Source: CAVPGP01 sp963718065 (GTDB lineage: Bacteria > Actinomycetota > Thermoleophilia > Gaiellales > Gaiellaceae). From it: 64,000 bases of DNA. Below are positions 44,611 through 53,753 of the stretch, one piece after another (position 1 is the first letter of the stretch; each line of letters starts with the position of its first letter). A model generated the notes under the pieces. The model was not told the DNA's origin, searched no databases, and saw only the letters and a program-made list of their open reading frames with translations. Where the stretch lies: the NCBI GenBank assembly GCA_963718065.1, contig CAVQYE010000009.1, positions 62,001 to 126,000 of the forward strand, in the 5' to 3' direction. A program made the translations under genes and the position numbers.

Positions 44611-45840
44611 TCATGGTCGGTCGACGCTCCGGCTGCTTGCTCCGGACGCTACAGGACCGGCGGCCTGGGCGAGTCCTGCGCCGACGCGCCAGGAGCGAGT
44701 CGCGGGCAGGCCGATGGCGATCTCCGCCAACGTGATCGCGACGAGTACAGCGACGGGTGCGCCCCAGCCACCGGTGACGTCGTGCACGAGGCCGACGAGC
44801 CACGGTCCCGCGGCGGCGACGAGGTAGCCGATCGAGAGTGCCATCGCGGTCAGCGAGGCGACGGCGTGGACGTCGGCGCCGCGGAGCATCGGCAGCATCA
44901 GCGCAAGCCCCAGCGCCCCGCCCTGCGCGAGGCCGATCGTGATCATCCAGACGACGGCCGCGCCCGGCGCGAGGGCGACGCAGGCCAGCCCGACTGCGGC
45001 GACGACCGAGAGCACGATCAGCAGCGTCGTCTGCGTGCGGCGCCGCACTGCGAACATCGGCACGACGAACGCGGGCGCGAGCTGGGACGCGCTCGAGAGC
45101 GACTGCAGCCCGCCCGCGGCTGCGTCCGAGTAACCCGCGTGCTGCAGCACCGACGGCAGCCAGGTGAGCCCGCCGTAGAACGCCATCGACTGGAGGCCGA
45201 AGTAGAGGGCGATCGACCAGGCGCGGCGGTCGCGCAGGAGCCCGAGCGATGTCTCCGGTCTGACATGGGTCGCGCGCGTCAGCGCCGGCTTCGTCCAGAG
45301 GAGGGCAGCGAGGAAGCACGGCACCGCGAAGACGGCCAGGGCGATGCGCCAGCTGTCGAACAGGTGCTCGAGCGGCACCGCGATCCCCGCCGCGATCGAC
45401 GCGCCGAGCGTGAGCGCCATCGAGAACGCGCCGGTCAGCGATCCCGTGTGGCCCGCGAAGCGCGTCCGAAGCAGGACGGGCAGCAGCGTCTGGGCGATCG
45501 CCACGGCCATCCCCGCGAGCATGGCGCCCGCGAAGAGCCCGGCGATGCCGCCCAGTCCCCGCAGCCCGGCGCCGGTCGCTGTCGCAGCGGCGCAGACGAC
45601 GATGATCCACTCGATCGAGAAACGCCGCGCGATCCGCGGCGCCAGCGGCGCGAGGAGGCCGAAGCAGAGCACGGGCCCGGTGGTCAGCAGACCTGCGACC
45701 GCGGCGGAGAGGCCGAGCTCGTCGCGAATCTGCTCGAGGAGCGGCGGCAGGCTCGCGAAGACGGTCCGCAGGTTCAGGGAGACGAGCACGACCGCCACGA
45801 AGAACGCCGCCGACGGGACGGCGCGCGGCACGCTCGCCAC
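44611..45840 (-). CDS. MFS transporter, CynX/NimT-like
   Basis: 409 aa, twelve helices: FFVAVVLVSLNLRTVFASLP, LLEQIRDELGLSAAVAGLLTTGPVLCFG, PLAPRIARRFSIEWIIV, ALYFGLQSMAFYGGLTWLPS. The NLR motif in helix 1 is typical of the CynX family. Lying between pobA and the MetE-like gene, it likely imports or exports an aromatic acid of this pathway. Confidence 0.87.
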   Translation of the reverse strand: MASVPRAVPSAAFFVAVVLVSLNLRTVFASLPPLLEQIRDELGLSAAVAGLLTTGPVLCFGLLAPLAPRIARRFSIEWIIVVCAAATATGAGLRGLGGIAGLFAGAMLAGMAVAIAQTLLPVLLRTRFAGHTGSLTGAFSMALTLGASIAAGIAVPLEHLFDSWRIALAVFAVPCFLAALLWTKPALTRATHVRPETSLGLLRDRRAWSIALYFGLQSMAFYGGLTWLPSVLQHAGYSDAAAGGLQSLSSASQLAPAFVVPMFAVRRRTQTTLLIVLSVVAAVGLACVALAPGAAVVWMITIGLAQGGALGLALMLPMLRGADVHAVASLTAMALSIGYLVAAAGPWLVGLVHDVTGGWGAPVAVLVAITLAEIAIGLPATRSWRVGAGLAQAAGPVASGASSRSVDRP

Positions 45841-45850
45841 GGCCGGTGCG

Positions 45851-47029
45851 CTAGACGTGCTCGAGGCCGACGTAGTTCTCGGCCAGCATCGTCGCCGCCG
45901 CCTCCGAGGTGGTCACGTGCCGCAGCTGCGAGAGCTGCAGCTTCAGGTCGAACGGGTCGCCGCCGGGCAGGAGGTGGAGCATCGTCGTCATCCACCAGGA
46001 GAAGTGCTCGCAGCGCCAGACGCGCCGCAGACACGATTCCGAGTAGGCGTCGAGCGACGCACGGCTGCCCGTGGCGTACCAGTCGACGAGCGCCTCGGCG
46101 AGCAGCCGCACGTCGTGGATCGCGAGGTTGAGGCCCTTGGCCCCGGTCGGCGGGACGATGTGCGCTGCGTCGCCGGCGAGGAAGAGATTGCCGTACTGCA
46201 TCGGCTCGACGACGTGGCTGCGCATTCCCGTGACGCCCTTCTCGAGGATCGGTCCTTCGGCGAGCGTCCAGCCTTCGAGGCGGGTCCGCGCCTGCAGCTC
46301 CTCCCAGATCCGCTCGTCCGGCCAGCCCGCGACGTCCTCGTCGTGGTCGACCTGGAGGTAGTAGCGCGAGAGCTGTGGCGAGCGCAGCGAGAGCAATGCG
46401 AACCCGCGCTCGGTGTGGGCGTAGACGAGCTCGTCGCTCGACGGCGGCGCCTCGGCGAGGATGCCGAGCCAGCCGAAGGGGTACTCGCGCGAGTACTCGC
46501 GGAGGACGCCCGGCGGGATCGAGGGGCGGCAGACGCCGTGGAAGCCGTCGCAGCCGGCGATCGCGTCACAGACGAGCTCATGCGGCTCGCCGTTGTGCTC
46601 GAACGTGACGCGGGGGTGCTCGGCAGTGAGGTCGTGCACGGCGACTTCGGAGACCTCGAAGAGCAGCGGCAGGCCCACAGCGAGGCGCGCCGCGATCAGA
46701 TCCTTGACGACCTCCGTCTGCCCCCAGATCGTGATCGACCGCCCGGTGAGCTCGCTCATCGGCACGTGGTGGCGCTCGCCGTCGAACTGCAGGTAGATGC
46801 CGCCGTGGACGATGCCGTCGCGGTCCAGGCGCTCGGCAACGCCGAGCTCGCGCAGCAGCTCGACCGTTCCGTGCTCCAGCACCCCGGCCCGGATCCGGTG
46901 CTCGACGTAGTCGCGGTTGCGGTTCTCGAGCACGACCGCCTCGATGCCGGCCCGGTCGAGCAGCTGCGCCAGAGTCAGTCCCGCGGGCCCCGCACCGACG
47001 ACGGCGACCTGCGTGCGGACCGTCTTCAG
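45851..47029 (-). CDS. pobA: 4-hydroxybenzoate 3-monooxygenase, CTG start
   Basis: 392 aa, the normal PobA length, starting at CTG 47029, which forms CTGA with the pcaC stop; no ATG, GTG or TTG is available near the N-terminus (LKTVRTQVAVVGAGPAGL). Flavoprotein hydroxylase: GAGPAG FAD site, HRIRAGVLEHGTVELL, CDAIAGCDGFHGVCR, GDAAHIVPPTGAKGLNLAI. It converts 4-hydroxybenzoate to protocatechuate. Confidence 0.95.
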   Translation of the reverse strand: MKTVRTQVAVVGAGPAGLTLAQLLDRAGIEAVVLENRNRDYVEHRIRAGVLEHGTVELLRELGVAERLDRDGIVHGGIYLQFDGERHHVPMSELTGRSITIWGQTEVVKDLIAARLAVGLPLLFEVSEVAVHDLTAEHPRVTFEHNGEPHELVCDAIAGCDGFHGVCRPSIPPGVLREYSREYPFGWLGILAEAPPSSDELVYAHTERGFALLSLRSPQLSRYYLQVDHDEDVAGWPDERIWEELQARTRLEGWTLAEGPILEKGVTGMRSHVVEPMQYGNLFLAGDAAHIVPPTGAKGLNLAIHDVRLLAEALVDWYATGSRASLDAYSESCLRRVWRCEHFSWWMTTMLHLLPGGDPFDLKLQLSQLRHVTTSEAAATMLAENYVGLEHV

Positions 47030-47406
47030 CGCTGTTCTTCCTCGGCGAGGACGCCTTGTGCGATCGCGAAGGCCCGGTTCGCCGCGGGGACGCCGCAGTA
47101 GATCGCCGCCTGCAGCAGGACCTCCTTGATCTCGTCGGCGGTGACGCCGTTGCGGAGTGCTGCGCGGACGTGCATCGCGAGCTCCTCGTGATGGTTGAGA
47201 GCCGTCAGCGCGGTGAGCGTGATGCAGCTCCGCGTCTTGCGGTCGAGGCCCGGCCGGGCCCAGATCTCGCCCCAGGCGTAGCGGGTGATCAGATCCTGGA
47301 AGTCGGCGGTGAAGGGCGTCGTGCCCGCGACGGCGCGGTCGACGTGCTCGTCCCCGAGCACCTCGCGCCGCACGCGCATGCCCTCGTCGTGGCGCTCGTC
47401 GGTCAT
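47026..47406 (-). CDS. pcaC: 4-carboxymuconolactone decarboxylase
   Basis: 126 aa. GMRVRREVLGDEHVDRA, FQDLITRYAWGEIWARPGLD, SCITLTALTALNHHEELAMH and EVLLQAAIYCGVPAANRAF are the standard PcaC segments with the CMD helices. ATGA overlap with pcaD, CTGA overlap with pobA. Confidence 0.96.
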   Translation of the reverse strand: MTDERHDEGMRVRREVLGDEHVDRAVAGTTPFTADFQDLITRYAWGEIWARPGLDRKTRSCITLTALTALNHHEELAMHVRAALRNGVTADEIKEVLLQAAIYCGVPAANRAFAIAQGVLAEEEQR

Positions 47407-48169
47407 GCCGCCACCGCCTGCTCGAGGTGGCGCAGGAGCGCGCGCGAGAAGGCTTCCGGCTGCTCGACGTTCGCCGCGTGGGCTGCCTGCTCGAGCACGA
47501 CGAGCTCGGCGCCGGGTCCCGGCCGCGATCGCCTCGCCGTGCGCGGGCGGCGTCGAAGGATCCTCGGCGGCCGCGATCACGAGCGTCGGGGCGGCGATGC
47601 GGTGGAGCTCGCCGCGGAAGTCCCAGCGCGCGAGCGCGTCGCAGCAGGCGGCATAGCCCTCGCGTGGGGTCGCGACGAGCATCGACCGGAAGCGGGCGAC
47701 CGTCTCGGGCTGCGCGGCGCGGAACGTCGGCGTGAACCAGCGGCCGACGAGCTCGTCGGCGATGCCGTCGAGCCCTTCCTCGCGGACGACGCTCGCCCGT
47801 TCGTACCACCCCTCCGGAGGGCCGAACCGGACCGACGTGCACGCGAGAACGAGGCGATCCACACGCTCGGGATTCGCCGCCGCGAACGCCATCCCCACCG
47901 CACCGCCGATCGAGAGCCCGCAGAACGAGACCGACTCGAGCTCCAGCTCGTCGAGCATCTCGACGACGTCGCCCGCGAGATCCTCAATCGCCACCGGCCC
48001 GGGCACGACGTCCGAGCCGCCGTGGCCGCGATGGTCGTAGCGCAGCACGCGGAAGCCGGAGAGGGCGGAGAGCTGCGGCTCCCAGAGCTCGTGCGTCGTG
48101 CCGAGCGAGCTCGAGAGGACGAGCGTGGGCGCGCCGGCCGGGCCGTCGAGCCGGTAGTGTGAGCTTCAC
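47403..48169 (-). CDS. pcaD: 3-oxoadipate enol-lactonase (frameshifted)
   Basis: Alpha/beta hydrolase: LSSSLGTTHELWEPQL oxyanion region, RVLRYDHRGHGGSDVV, nucleophile elbow SFCGLSIGGAVGMA, acid APTLVIAAAEDPSTPP, and terminal His segment VVLEQAAHAANVEQPEAFS. A shift near 48155 separates the GTG start (VKLT) from HYRLDG, and another near 47520 separates the middle from the C-terminus. GTGA overlap with pcaB. Confidence 0.9.
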
Positions 48170-49343
48170 CGCTCCTCCTCGTGGAGCGCGAGCGCGCGGT
48201 CGACGAAGACGCCTGCCGAGCCGAGATAGCCGGCCGGGTCCTGCCCGTCACCGAGGCCGAGCGACTGCTGCTCGGCCATGACGCCGGGGTCGATGTTCGC
48301 GCGCATCCGCTCGGTGTCGACCTCGAGCCCTTCGAGCGAGCGGCGCAGGGCGGACGCGGCGCCGCCGGTCGCGGCGAGTGCGCCGGCGAGCGCGTGCCAC
48401 TCGGCGTGCCAGGCGCCGGCCGCGCGCTCGTGCTCCTGCGGCAAGGCCTCGACGAGCACCGACGCGTAGCCCCGCACGGTGCGGGCGCAGGCGTCGGTGA
48501 GGACCGCGCTCACCGGGTTCCGCTTCTGCGGCATCGTCGACGACGTGCCGCTCTCGGCTTCTGCGACCTCGGCCACCTCGGTCTGGGCGAGGAGGACGAT
48601 GTCGCCGGCGACCTTGGCGAGGCTCCCGGCCGCGATCGCGAGCGCCGAGCCCAGCGTCCGCGACGACCGCCCTGTTCGTGTGCCACGGCAGGACCGGCTC
48701 TCGCAGCTCGAGCTCGGCCGCATAGAGGCGCGCCACCTCGGGCCCCGCGTCGCCGAGCGCCGCGAGCGTTCCGGCGGCGCCGCCGAGCTGCGACGGGAGC
48801 CCCGCGGCGAGCGCACGAAGCCGGCGCCGCGCCTCGACGACGGCGACGAGCCAGCCTGCCGCCTTGAAGCCGAACGTCGTCGGCACCGCCTGCTGCAGGA
48901 GCGTCCGCGCAGCCATCGGTGTGTCCCGATGTTGCCGCGCCAGCCCGGCCGCGGCCTCGGCGACCGCGCCGAGCTCGCCGTCGATCAGTCGCAACGCACG
49001 CGCGGGCGACGAGCATCGCCGCCGTGTCGAGGATGTCCTGGCTCGTCGCACCGCGGTGCGCGAAAGCCGCTTCCTCGCCGCCGATCTGCTCGCGCATCGC
49101 GCGGACGAGCGGCTCGACCGGGTTGCCTGCGGCGCGCCCCTGCTCGGCGATCGCATCGATGTCGTAGAGCTCGCTCCGGCACGCCTCGGCGACAGCGGCC
49201 GCAGCGGCGGCGGGGATCGCCCCGGCGCGCGACGAGGCGTTCGCGAGCGCGCGCTCGGCATCGAGCATCGCAGCGAGCCAGGCGCGATCCGACACGGCAT
49301 CTGTGAGCTCGGCGGGGACGAAGATCGAGGCGAACGGTCTCAA
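48166..49343 (-). CDS. pcaB: 3-carboxy-cis,cis-muconate cycloisomerase, TTG start (frameshifted)
   Basis: Fumarase/aspartase-superfamily enzyme. It begins LRPFASIFVPAELTDAVSD at a TTG that forms TTGA with the pcaG stop. AEQGRAAGNPVEPLV, AFAHRGATSQDILDTAAM, QQAVPTTFGFKAAGWL and the signature GTSSTMPQKRNPVSAVLTD are present. Shifts near 49000 and 48670. Downstream stop overlaps pcaD. Confidence 0.9.
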
Positions 49344-49828
49344 TGCGCGAAGAAGACCGTCTGGCGGTCGCCCTGCATCCGGATGTCGAACCGCAGCGCC
49401 TCGCCTTCGGGTTCCGCGACGAGCGTCCGTCGCGCATCCGCGTCGAGCGCGGCGAGCACCGGGTCGGACTCGTTCGCGGCCGTCTCGTCCGGGAAGTAGA
49501 CGCGCGTCAGCTGGTGGCGGAGCAGGCCGCGGGCGAAGATGAAGACGTCGAAGCGAGGCGCCTCGCCGCCGGTGGCCTCTGGCTTCGCGACCACGAACGA
49601 GAAGTCGCCGTCGGGGTGTGTGCCGCTGCGTCCCCACCGGCGGCCGGCGGCGTCCCAGAGCTCGATCATCCCGTCGAGGATGGGCTCATCGGCGCCGTCG
49701 TAGAGCCGTCCGACGAGGAGGATCGCGCCTGCGTCGTCCCGTCCCACGAGCTCGTTCTCGCCCGGCCGGCAGAGGCCGATCGAGTAGTAGGGGCCGACGG
49801 TCTGCGACGGCGTGCGCGCCGCGGTCAT
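49340..49828 (-). CDS. pcaG: Protocatechuate 3,4-dioxygenase, alpha subunit
   Basis: 162 aa, somewhat shorter than the usual 200. TPSQTVGPYYSIGLC is the conserved N-terminus; DGMIELWDAA.GRRWGRSGT, PRFDVFIFARGLLRHQLTRVYFPDE follow. The alpha subunit carries no iron. ATGA overlap with pcaH, TTGA overlap with pcaB. Confidence 0.95.
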   Translation of the reverse strand: MTAARTPSQTVGPYYSIGLCRPGENELVGRDDAGAILLVGRLYDGADEPILDGMIELWDAAGRRWGRSGTHPDGDFSFVVAKPEATGGEAPRFDVFIFARGLLRHQLTRVYFPDETAANESDPVLAALDADARRTLVAEPEGEALRFDIRMQGDRQTVFFAH

Positions 49829-50550
49829 CCGTGGTCCTCCAGCGGCGTCGTGCGCGGCCCACTGCCGAGGACGACGTCCCAGTTGTAGGCGAGCGCCCAT
49901 GCCTCCTGCGTGTTGCCCATGTCGAAGCTCGAGACGAGCAGTGCGCGGGCGCGGGGGTCGCGGACCGCGTGGGCGATCGGGTCGTAGTCCATCAGCGGGT
50001 CGCCGGGGAAGTACATCTGCGTCACGAGGCGCTGCGTGAACGTCCGGCCGAGGATCGAGAAGTGGATGTGCGCGGGACGCCACGCGTTGTCGTGGTTCCC
50101 CCACGGGTACGCGCCCGGCTTGACGGTGACGAACTCGTAGCGGCCGTCGTCGTCGGTCAGGCAGCGGCCGGCGCCGGTGAAGTTCGGATCGAGGGGCGCG
50201 GGGTGCTGGTCGACGTCGTGGCGGTAGCGGCCGGCGGAGTTCGCCTGCCAGACCTCGACGAGCGCGTTCCGGATCGGGCGCCCGTCCTCTTCGAGCACGC
50301 GGCCGCTGACGATGATCCGCTCGCCCAGCGGCTCGCCGTCGTGCTGGCGCGTCAGGTCGTGGTCGAGCTCGCCGAGCGACTCGTGCCCGAACGCCGGGCC
50401 GGCGAGGTCGTGGAAGGCGTGGGGAAGGGCAATGACCGGGTTCGCCGGGGCGCGGAAGCGGGTCGAGCGATAGCCCGGATAGTCGAGCTGGACCTCGCCG
50501 CCATAGCTCTCGTCGTCCTCGAGGACGACCGGTGTCTCGTCGCCGGTCAC
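49825..50550 (-). CDS. pcaH: Protocatechuate 3,4-dioxygenase, beta (iron) subunit
   Basis: 241 aa. Non-heme Fe(III) ligands are visible: Tyr in NSAGRYRHDVDQHPAPLDPN and Tyr-His-His in GAYPWGNHDNAWRPAHIHFS. VSGRVLEEDGRPIRNALVEV and FTQRLVTQMYFPGDPLMDYD are typical. It cleaves protocatechuate by intradiol cleavage. GTGA overlap with pcaJ. Confidence 0.97.
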   Translation of the reverse strand: MTGDETPVVLEDDESYGGEVQLDYPGYRSTRFRAPANPVIALPHAFHDLAGPAFGHESLGELDHDLTRQHDGEPLGERIIVSGRVLEEDGRPIRNALVEVWQANSAGRYRHDVDQHPAPLDPNFTGAGRCLTDDDGRYEFVTVKPGAYPWGNHDNAWRPAHIHFSILGRTFTQRLVTQMYFPGDPLMDYDPIAHAVRDPRARALLVSSFDMGNTQEAWALAYNWDVVLGSGPRTTPLEDHG

Positions 50551-51254
50551 GCCGCAGCGCCCTTCGTCTCCAGAGCGCGAAGCGCCGTCAGCTCCAACCC
50601 GCTCGGGGGCGCGGTCTCGGCGACGTCGTCCGCGACGCGGAGCGCCCAGCCCGTCGCCGCGCGGGCCTCCGCCACCGTGACTCCGGGGTGCACGCCGACG
50701 AGGGTCAGTTCACCGTCCCGCGGCTCGAGGATGCCGAGGTCGGTGACGACGACGCGGACCCGGTCGCCGACGCTCGTCTTGAAATCGAGTTGCTCGACGA
50801 AGGTGCGCGTCGTCTGGCGGAGCATCACGAACACGTCGCGGACCGAGGTCGCGATCTCGGGTGCGCCCCCGCCGCCGGGCAGTCGCACGGACGGCGTGTC
50901 GTAGTCGCCGATCACCGTGCTGTTGAGATTGCCGTGGCGGTCGATCTGCGCGGCGCCGAGGAAGCCGGTGTCGATGCGGCCGCCCTGCAGCCAGTAGGCG
51001 AACATCTCGGGCACCGAGACGACCGAGTCGGCGGTGTCGGCAAGCTCGCCGTCGCCGATCGAGAGCGGCAGCTCCGCCGGCTTCGAGCCGATCGTCCCGC
51101 TCTCGTAGACGAGCACGCACCCCGGAGCGTGCAAGCGCCGGGCCAGGTTCGCGGCGAGGCTCGGCAGGCCGATGCCGACGAAGCACACCGAGTCGTTGCC
51201 GAGCCGCCGTGCGGCCTCGACGGCCATCATCTCGTCGGCCGAGTAGTCGTTCAC
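50547..51254 (-). CDS. pcaJ: 3-oxoadipate CoA-transferase, subunit B
   Basis: 235 aa. The catalytic glutamate lies in VLVYESGTIGSKP; VCFVGIGLPSLAANLARR and GFLGAAQIDRHGNLNSTVIG are family motifs. Together with PcaI it transfers CoA from succinyl-CoA to beta-ketoadipate. GTGA overlaps at both ends. Other CoA-transferases of this family (e.g. glutaconate) are similar; context decides. Confidence 0.92.
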   Translation of the reverse strand: MNDYSADEMMAVEAARRLGNDSVCFVGIGLPSLAANLARRLHAPGCVLVYESGTIGSKPAELPLSIGDGELADTADSVVSVPEMFAYWLQGGRIDTGFLGAAQIDRHGNLNSTVIGDYDTPSVRLPGGGGAPEIATSVRDVFVMLRQTTRTFVEQLDFKTSVGDRVRVVVTDLGILEPRDGELTLVGVHPGVTVAEARAATGWALRVADDVAETAPPSGLELTALRALETKGAAA

Positions 51255-52105
51255 GCGCCCGCTCCGGCCGGGACGAGACTGCGGTGGTACTCGGCGACGT
51301 CCGCCGTCCCGAGCACGTGCTGTTCCATCCAGGCCTGGAAGCTGTCGCGGTCGCGGCTGATCGGGTCCCAGGCGACGTAGAACTCGTTGTCGCGATCGTA
51401 GTAGCCGTGCGCGTACGACGGGTGTGCCCCACCGGGCGTCACGGCGACGGTGTCGATCACCCAGCCCGGAATGACGACGGCGCCCGGCCGCGGCTCGAGC
51501 TCGTCGACGATCTCCTCGACAGTGACGATCGTCCGCCGCGAGGCGAGGACGACCTCCTTCTGCACGCCGGTGATGCCCCAGAGCTGGACGTTTCCCCGCC
51601 GGTCGGCCTGCTGCGCGTGGACGATGCCGACGTCGGGCCGGTGCGCGGGAACCGCGGCGAGCTCCTCGCCGGTGAAGGGGCAGATGATCGTCTCGACCCG
51701 CGTTCGCGCCGGGAGGTCGTTCCCGCGGTAGCCGCGCAGGACGCCGAAGGGGAGGTTCGACGCCCCGGCCGCGTAGGCGGTCGCCATCCCGGCGTGCGAG
51801 TGCTCCTCCAGCTCGAGCGGCGCCGGCCAGCCGTGCTCGACGGCGTCACGCAGCCGGTGCAGTGAGCCGACGCCCGGGTTGCCGCCCCAGGAGAAGACGA
51901 GCTTTCGCGCACAGCCCATCCCGATCAGCTGGTCGTAGACGATGTCCGGCGTCATCCGGACGAGCGTCAGGTCACGGCGGCCCTGGCGGATCAGCTCGTG
52001 GCCGGCGGCATGAGGAATGAGATGGGTGAACCCCTCGAGCGCGACGGTCTGCCCGTCGTGGACGAGATCGCGGACTGCATCCGCGAGGTCGACGATCTCG
52101 GCCAT
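51251..52105 (-). CDS. pcaI: 3-oxoadipate CoA-transferase, subunit A
   Basis: 284 aa from ATG 52105. GQTVALEGFTHLIPHAAGHE, LVFSWGGNPGVGSLHRLRDA, LPFGVLRGYRGNDLPA and AQQADRRGNVQLWGITGVQKE are typical of the alpha subunit. It lies 19 bp after the aldehyde dehydrogenase. Confidence 0.92.
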   Translation of the reverse strand: MAEIVDLADAVRDLVHDGQTVALEGFTHLIPHAAGHELIRQGRRDLTLVRMTPDIVYDQLIGMGCARKLVFSWGGNPGVGSLHRLRDAVEHGWPAPLELEEHSHAGMATAYAAGASNLPFGVLRGYRGNDLPARTRVETIICPFTGEELAAVPAHRPDVGIVHAQQADRRGNVQLWGITGVQKEVVLASRRTIVTVEEIVDELEPRPGAVVIPGWVIDTVAVTPGGAHPSYAHGYYDRDNEFYVAWDPISRDRDSFQAWMEQHVLGTADVAEYHRSLVPAGAGA

Positions 52106-52124
52106 CGTGCCCGAGCCTGCGCTT

Positions 52125-53599
52125 CTAGAACGGGTACGGGTGCGTGCCGCTCTGCACGGTGATCCAGCGAAGCTCGGTGAACTCGTCGAGCACCGCCTGA
52201 CCGCCGAACCGGCCGTATCCCGAGTCCTTGACCCCGCCGAACGGCATCTGCGGCTCGTCGGCCACGGGCTGGTCGTTGACGTGGACGATCCCCGCGTCGA
52301 GCAGCTGCGCAAGCGCGAAGCCACGGTCCGGATCGGAGGTGAGGATGCCGGCGCTCAACCCGTACGGCGTCGCGTTGGCGCGCGCCACCGCCTCCTCCGG
52401 GCTGTCGACGACCTCGAGCGACGCCACCGGCCCGAACGTCTCGTGCGCGCCGAGATCGGAGTCGGCCGGGACGTCGGTCATCAACGTCGCCTGGAAGACA
52501 GGCCCGACGGCCTCGCCGCCGGCGAGCACCTTCGCCCCCTTCGCAACCGCTTGCTCGACCCGCTCCTTGACGAGCGACAGGGCCGACTCGTTGATCAGCG
52601 GGCCGATGATCGTGTCGCGCTCCCGTGGGTCGCCGGCCTTCAGGCCGCTCGTCTTCGTCGCGAGCTTGGCCGAGAACTCTTCGGCGATCCCGCGCTCGAC
52701 GATGATCCGGCGGGCCGACATGCAGATCTGGCCCTGGTGCAGGAACGCCCCGAACGCGGCCGCGTTGACCGCGTACTCGAGGTCGGCGTCGGCGAGCACG
52801 ATCAGCGGGTTCTGGCCGCCGAGCTCGAGGACGACGCGCTTCAGCTGGCGGCCGGCGGCCTCGGCGAGGCGCCGTCCCGTCGCTGTCGAGCCGGTGAAGT
52901 TGATCCGCCGCACGGCGGGGTTCTCGACGAGCTCGTCGCCGATCGGGCCTGCCTCGCCCGGCGCGTGCGTGACGATGTTCAGCACGCCCGCGGGAAGCCC
53001 CGCCTCGGTGAAGATCTCGCCCCAGATCAGACCGCCGATAATCGGCGAGAGCTCGGACGGCTTCAGGACGACGGTGTTGCCGATCGCGAGCGGCGCGGCG
53101 ATCGACCGCGCGGAGAGGATGAGCGCGGCGTTCCACGGCGCGATCGCGGCGACGACGCCGACGGGCTTGCGGATCCCCATCGCGAGGCGCCCGGGTGTGT
53201 CCGAGGGAATGACCTGCCCGAGCGGCTGGTACGGGATCGACGCGGCCTGGCGCAAGAGGCCGGTGACGAAGTGGTGCTGGAACATCGCGAAGCCGAAGGT
53301 GGATCCCGTCTCGCTGCCGAGCAGCTGGACGACCTCGTCCAGCCGGCTCTCGAGGATGTCGGCTGCCTTGAGGAAGATCCGCTGCCGCGTCTCGGGCGGC
53401 GTCTGCGACCACTCGAGGAACGCGCCGATGCGGCCGCGATCGCGCGCTGCGCATCCGCGCGCCCGCCGGCCGCCACATGGGCGACGGTGTCGCCTGTGAA
53501 CGGGTCGAGGTCGTCGAACGTGGCGCCTCCGTCGGCGTCCACCCATTCGCCGCCGATGAACTGCTTCGCCTCACGGATCTCGGTCTGGACGCTCGTCAC
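52125..53599 (-). CDS. Aldehyde dehydrogenase, benzaldehyde/vanillin type (frameshifted)
   Basis: About 490 aa from GTG 53599 with AAAGGAG upstream. AKQFIGGEWVDADGGATFDD start; one shift near 53430; then AAIAPWNAALILSARSIAAP, INFTGSTATGRRLAEAAG (NAD site), VVLELGGQNPLIVLADADL (catalytic Glu), HQGQICMSARRIIVERG (catalytic Cys) and MPFGGVKDSGYGRFGG. First gene of the operon; with the decarboxylase it would turn (4-hydroxy)benzaldehyde into the acid for PobA. Confidence 0.9.
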
Positions 53600-53696
53600 G
53601 TTCTTCTCCTTTCGCTCCCGCAGCCGGTGGACGCCGGCTCGTGGCAAATCCTAGAGCGTCTCGGCCGGTTCACGAACCTGGAGACGGCCCTCCGAC

Positions 53697-53724
53697 GCTA
53701 TGACCGAGGCTGTCCACTTGTCAA
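53697..53724 (-). promoter_or_regulatory. Promoter of the aromatic operon
   Basis: On the minus strand a consensus -35 TTGACA (53719-53724) with a 16-bp spacer to CATAGC (53697-53702). The IclR-type operator lies just upstream, the place expected for an activator such as PcaR or PobR. Confidence 0.55.
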
Positions 53725-53730
53725 GACAGC

Positions 53731-53747
53731 GTTCTATCTAGTAGAAC
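53731..53747. promoter_or_regulatory. IclR-type operator
   Basis: GTTCTATCTAGTAGAAC: perfect 6-bp arms GTTCTA/TAGAAC around 5 bp. It lies 7 bp before the IclR ATG and 6 bp upstream of the operon -35, so it could serve autorepression and operon activation together. Confidence 0.65.
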
Positions 53748-53753
53748 AAATCG

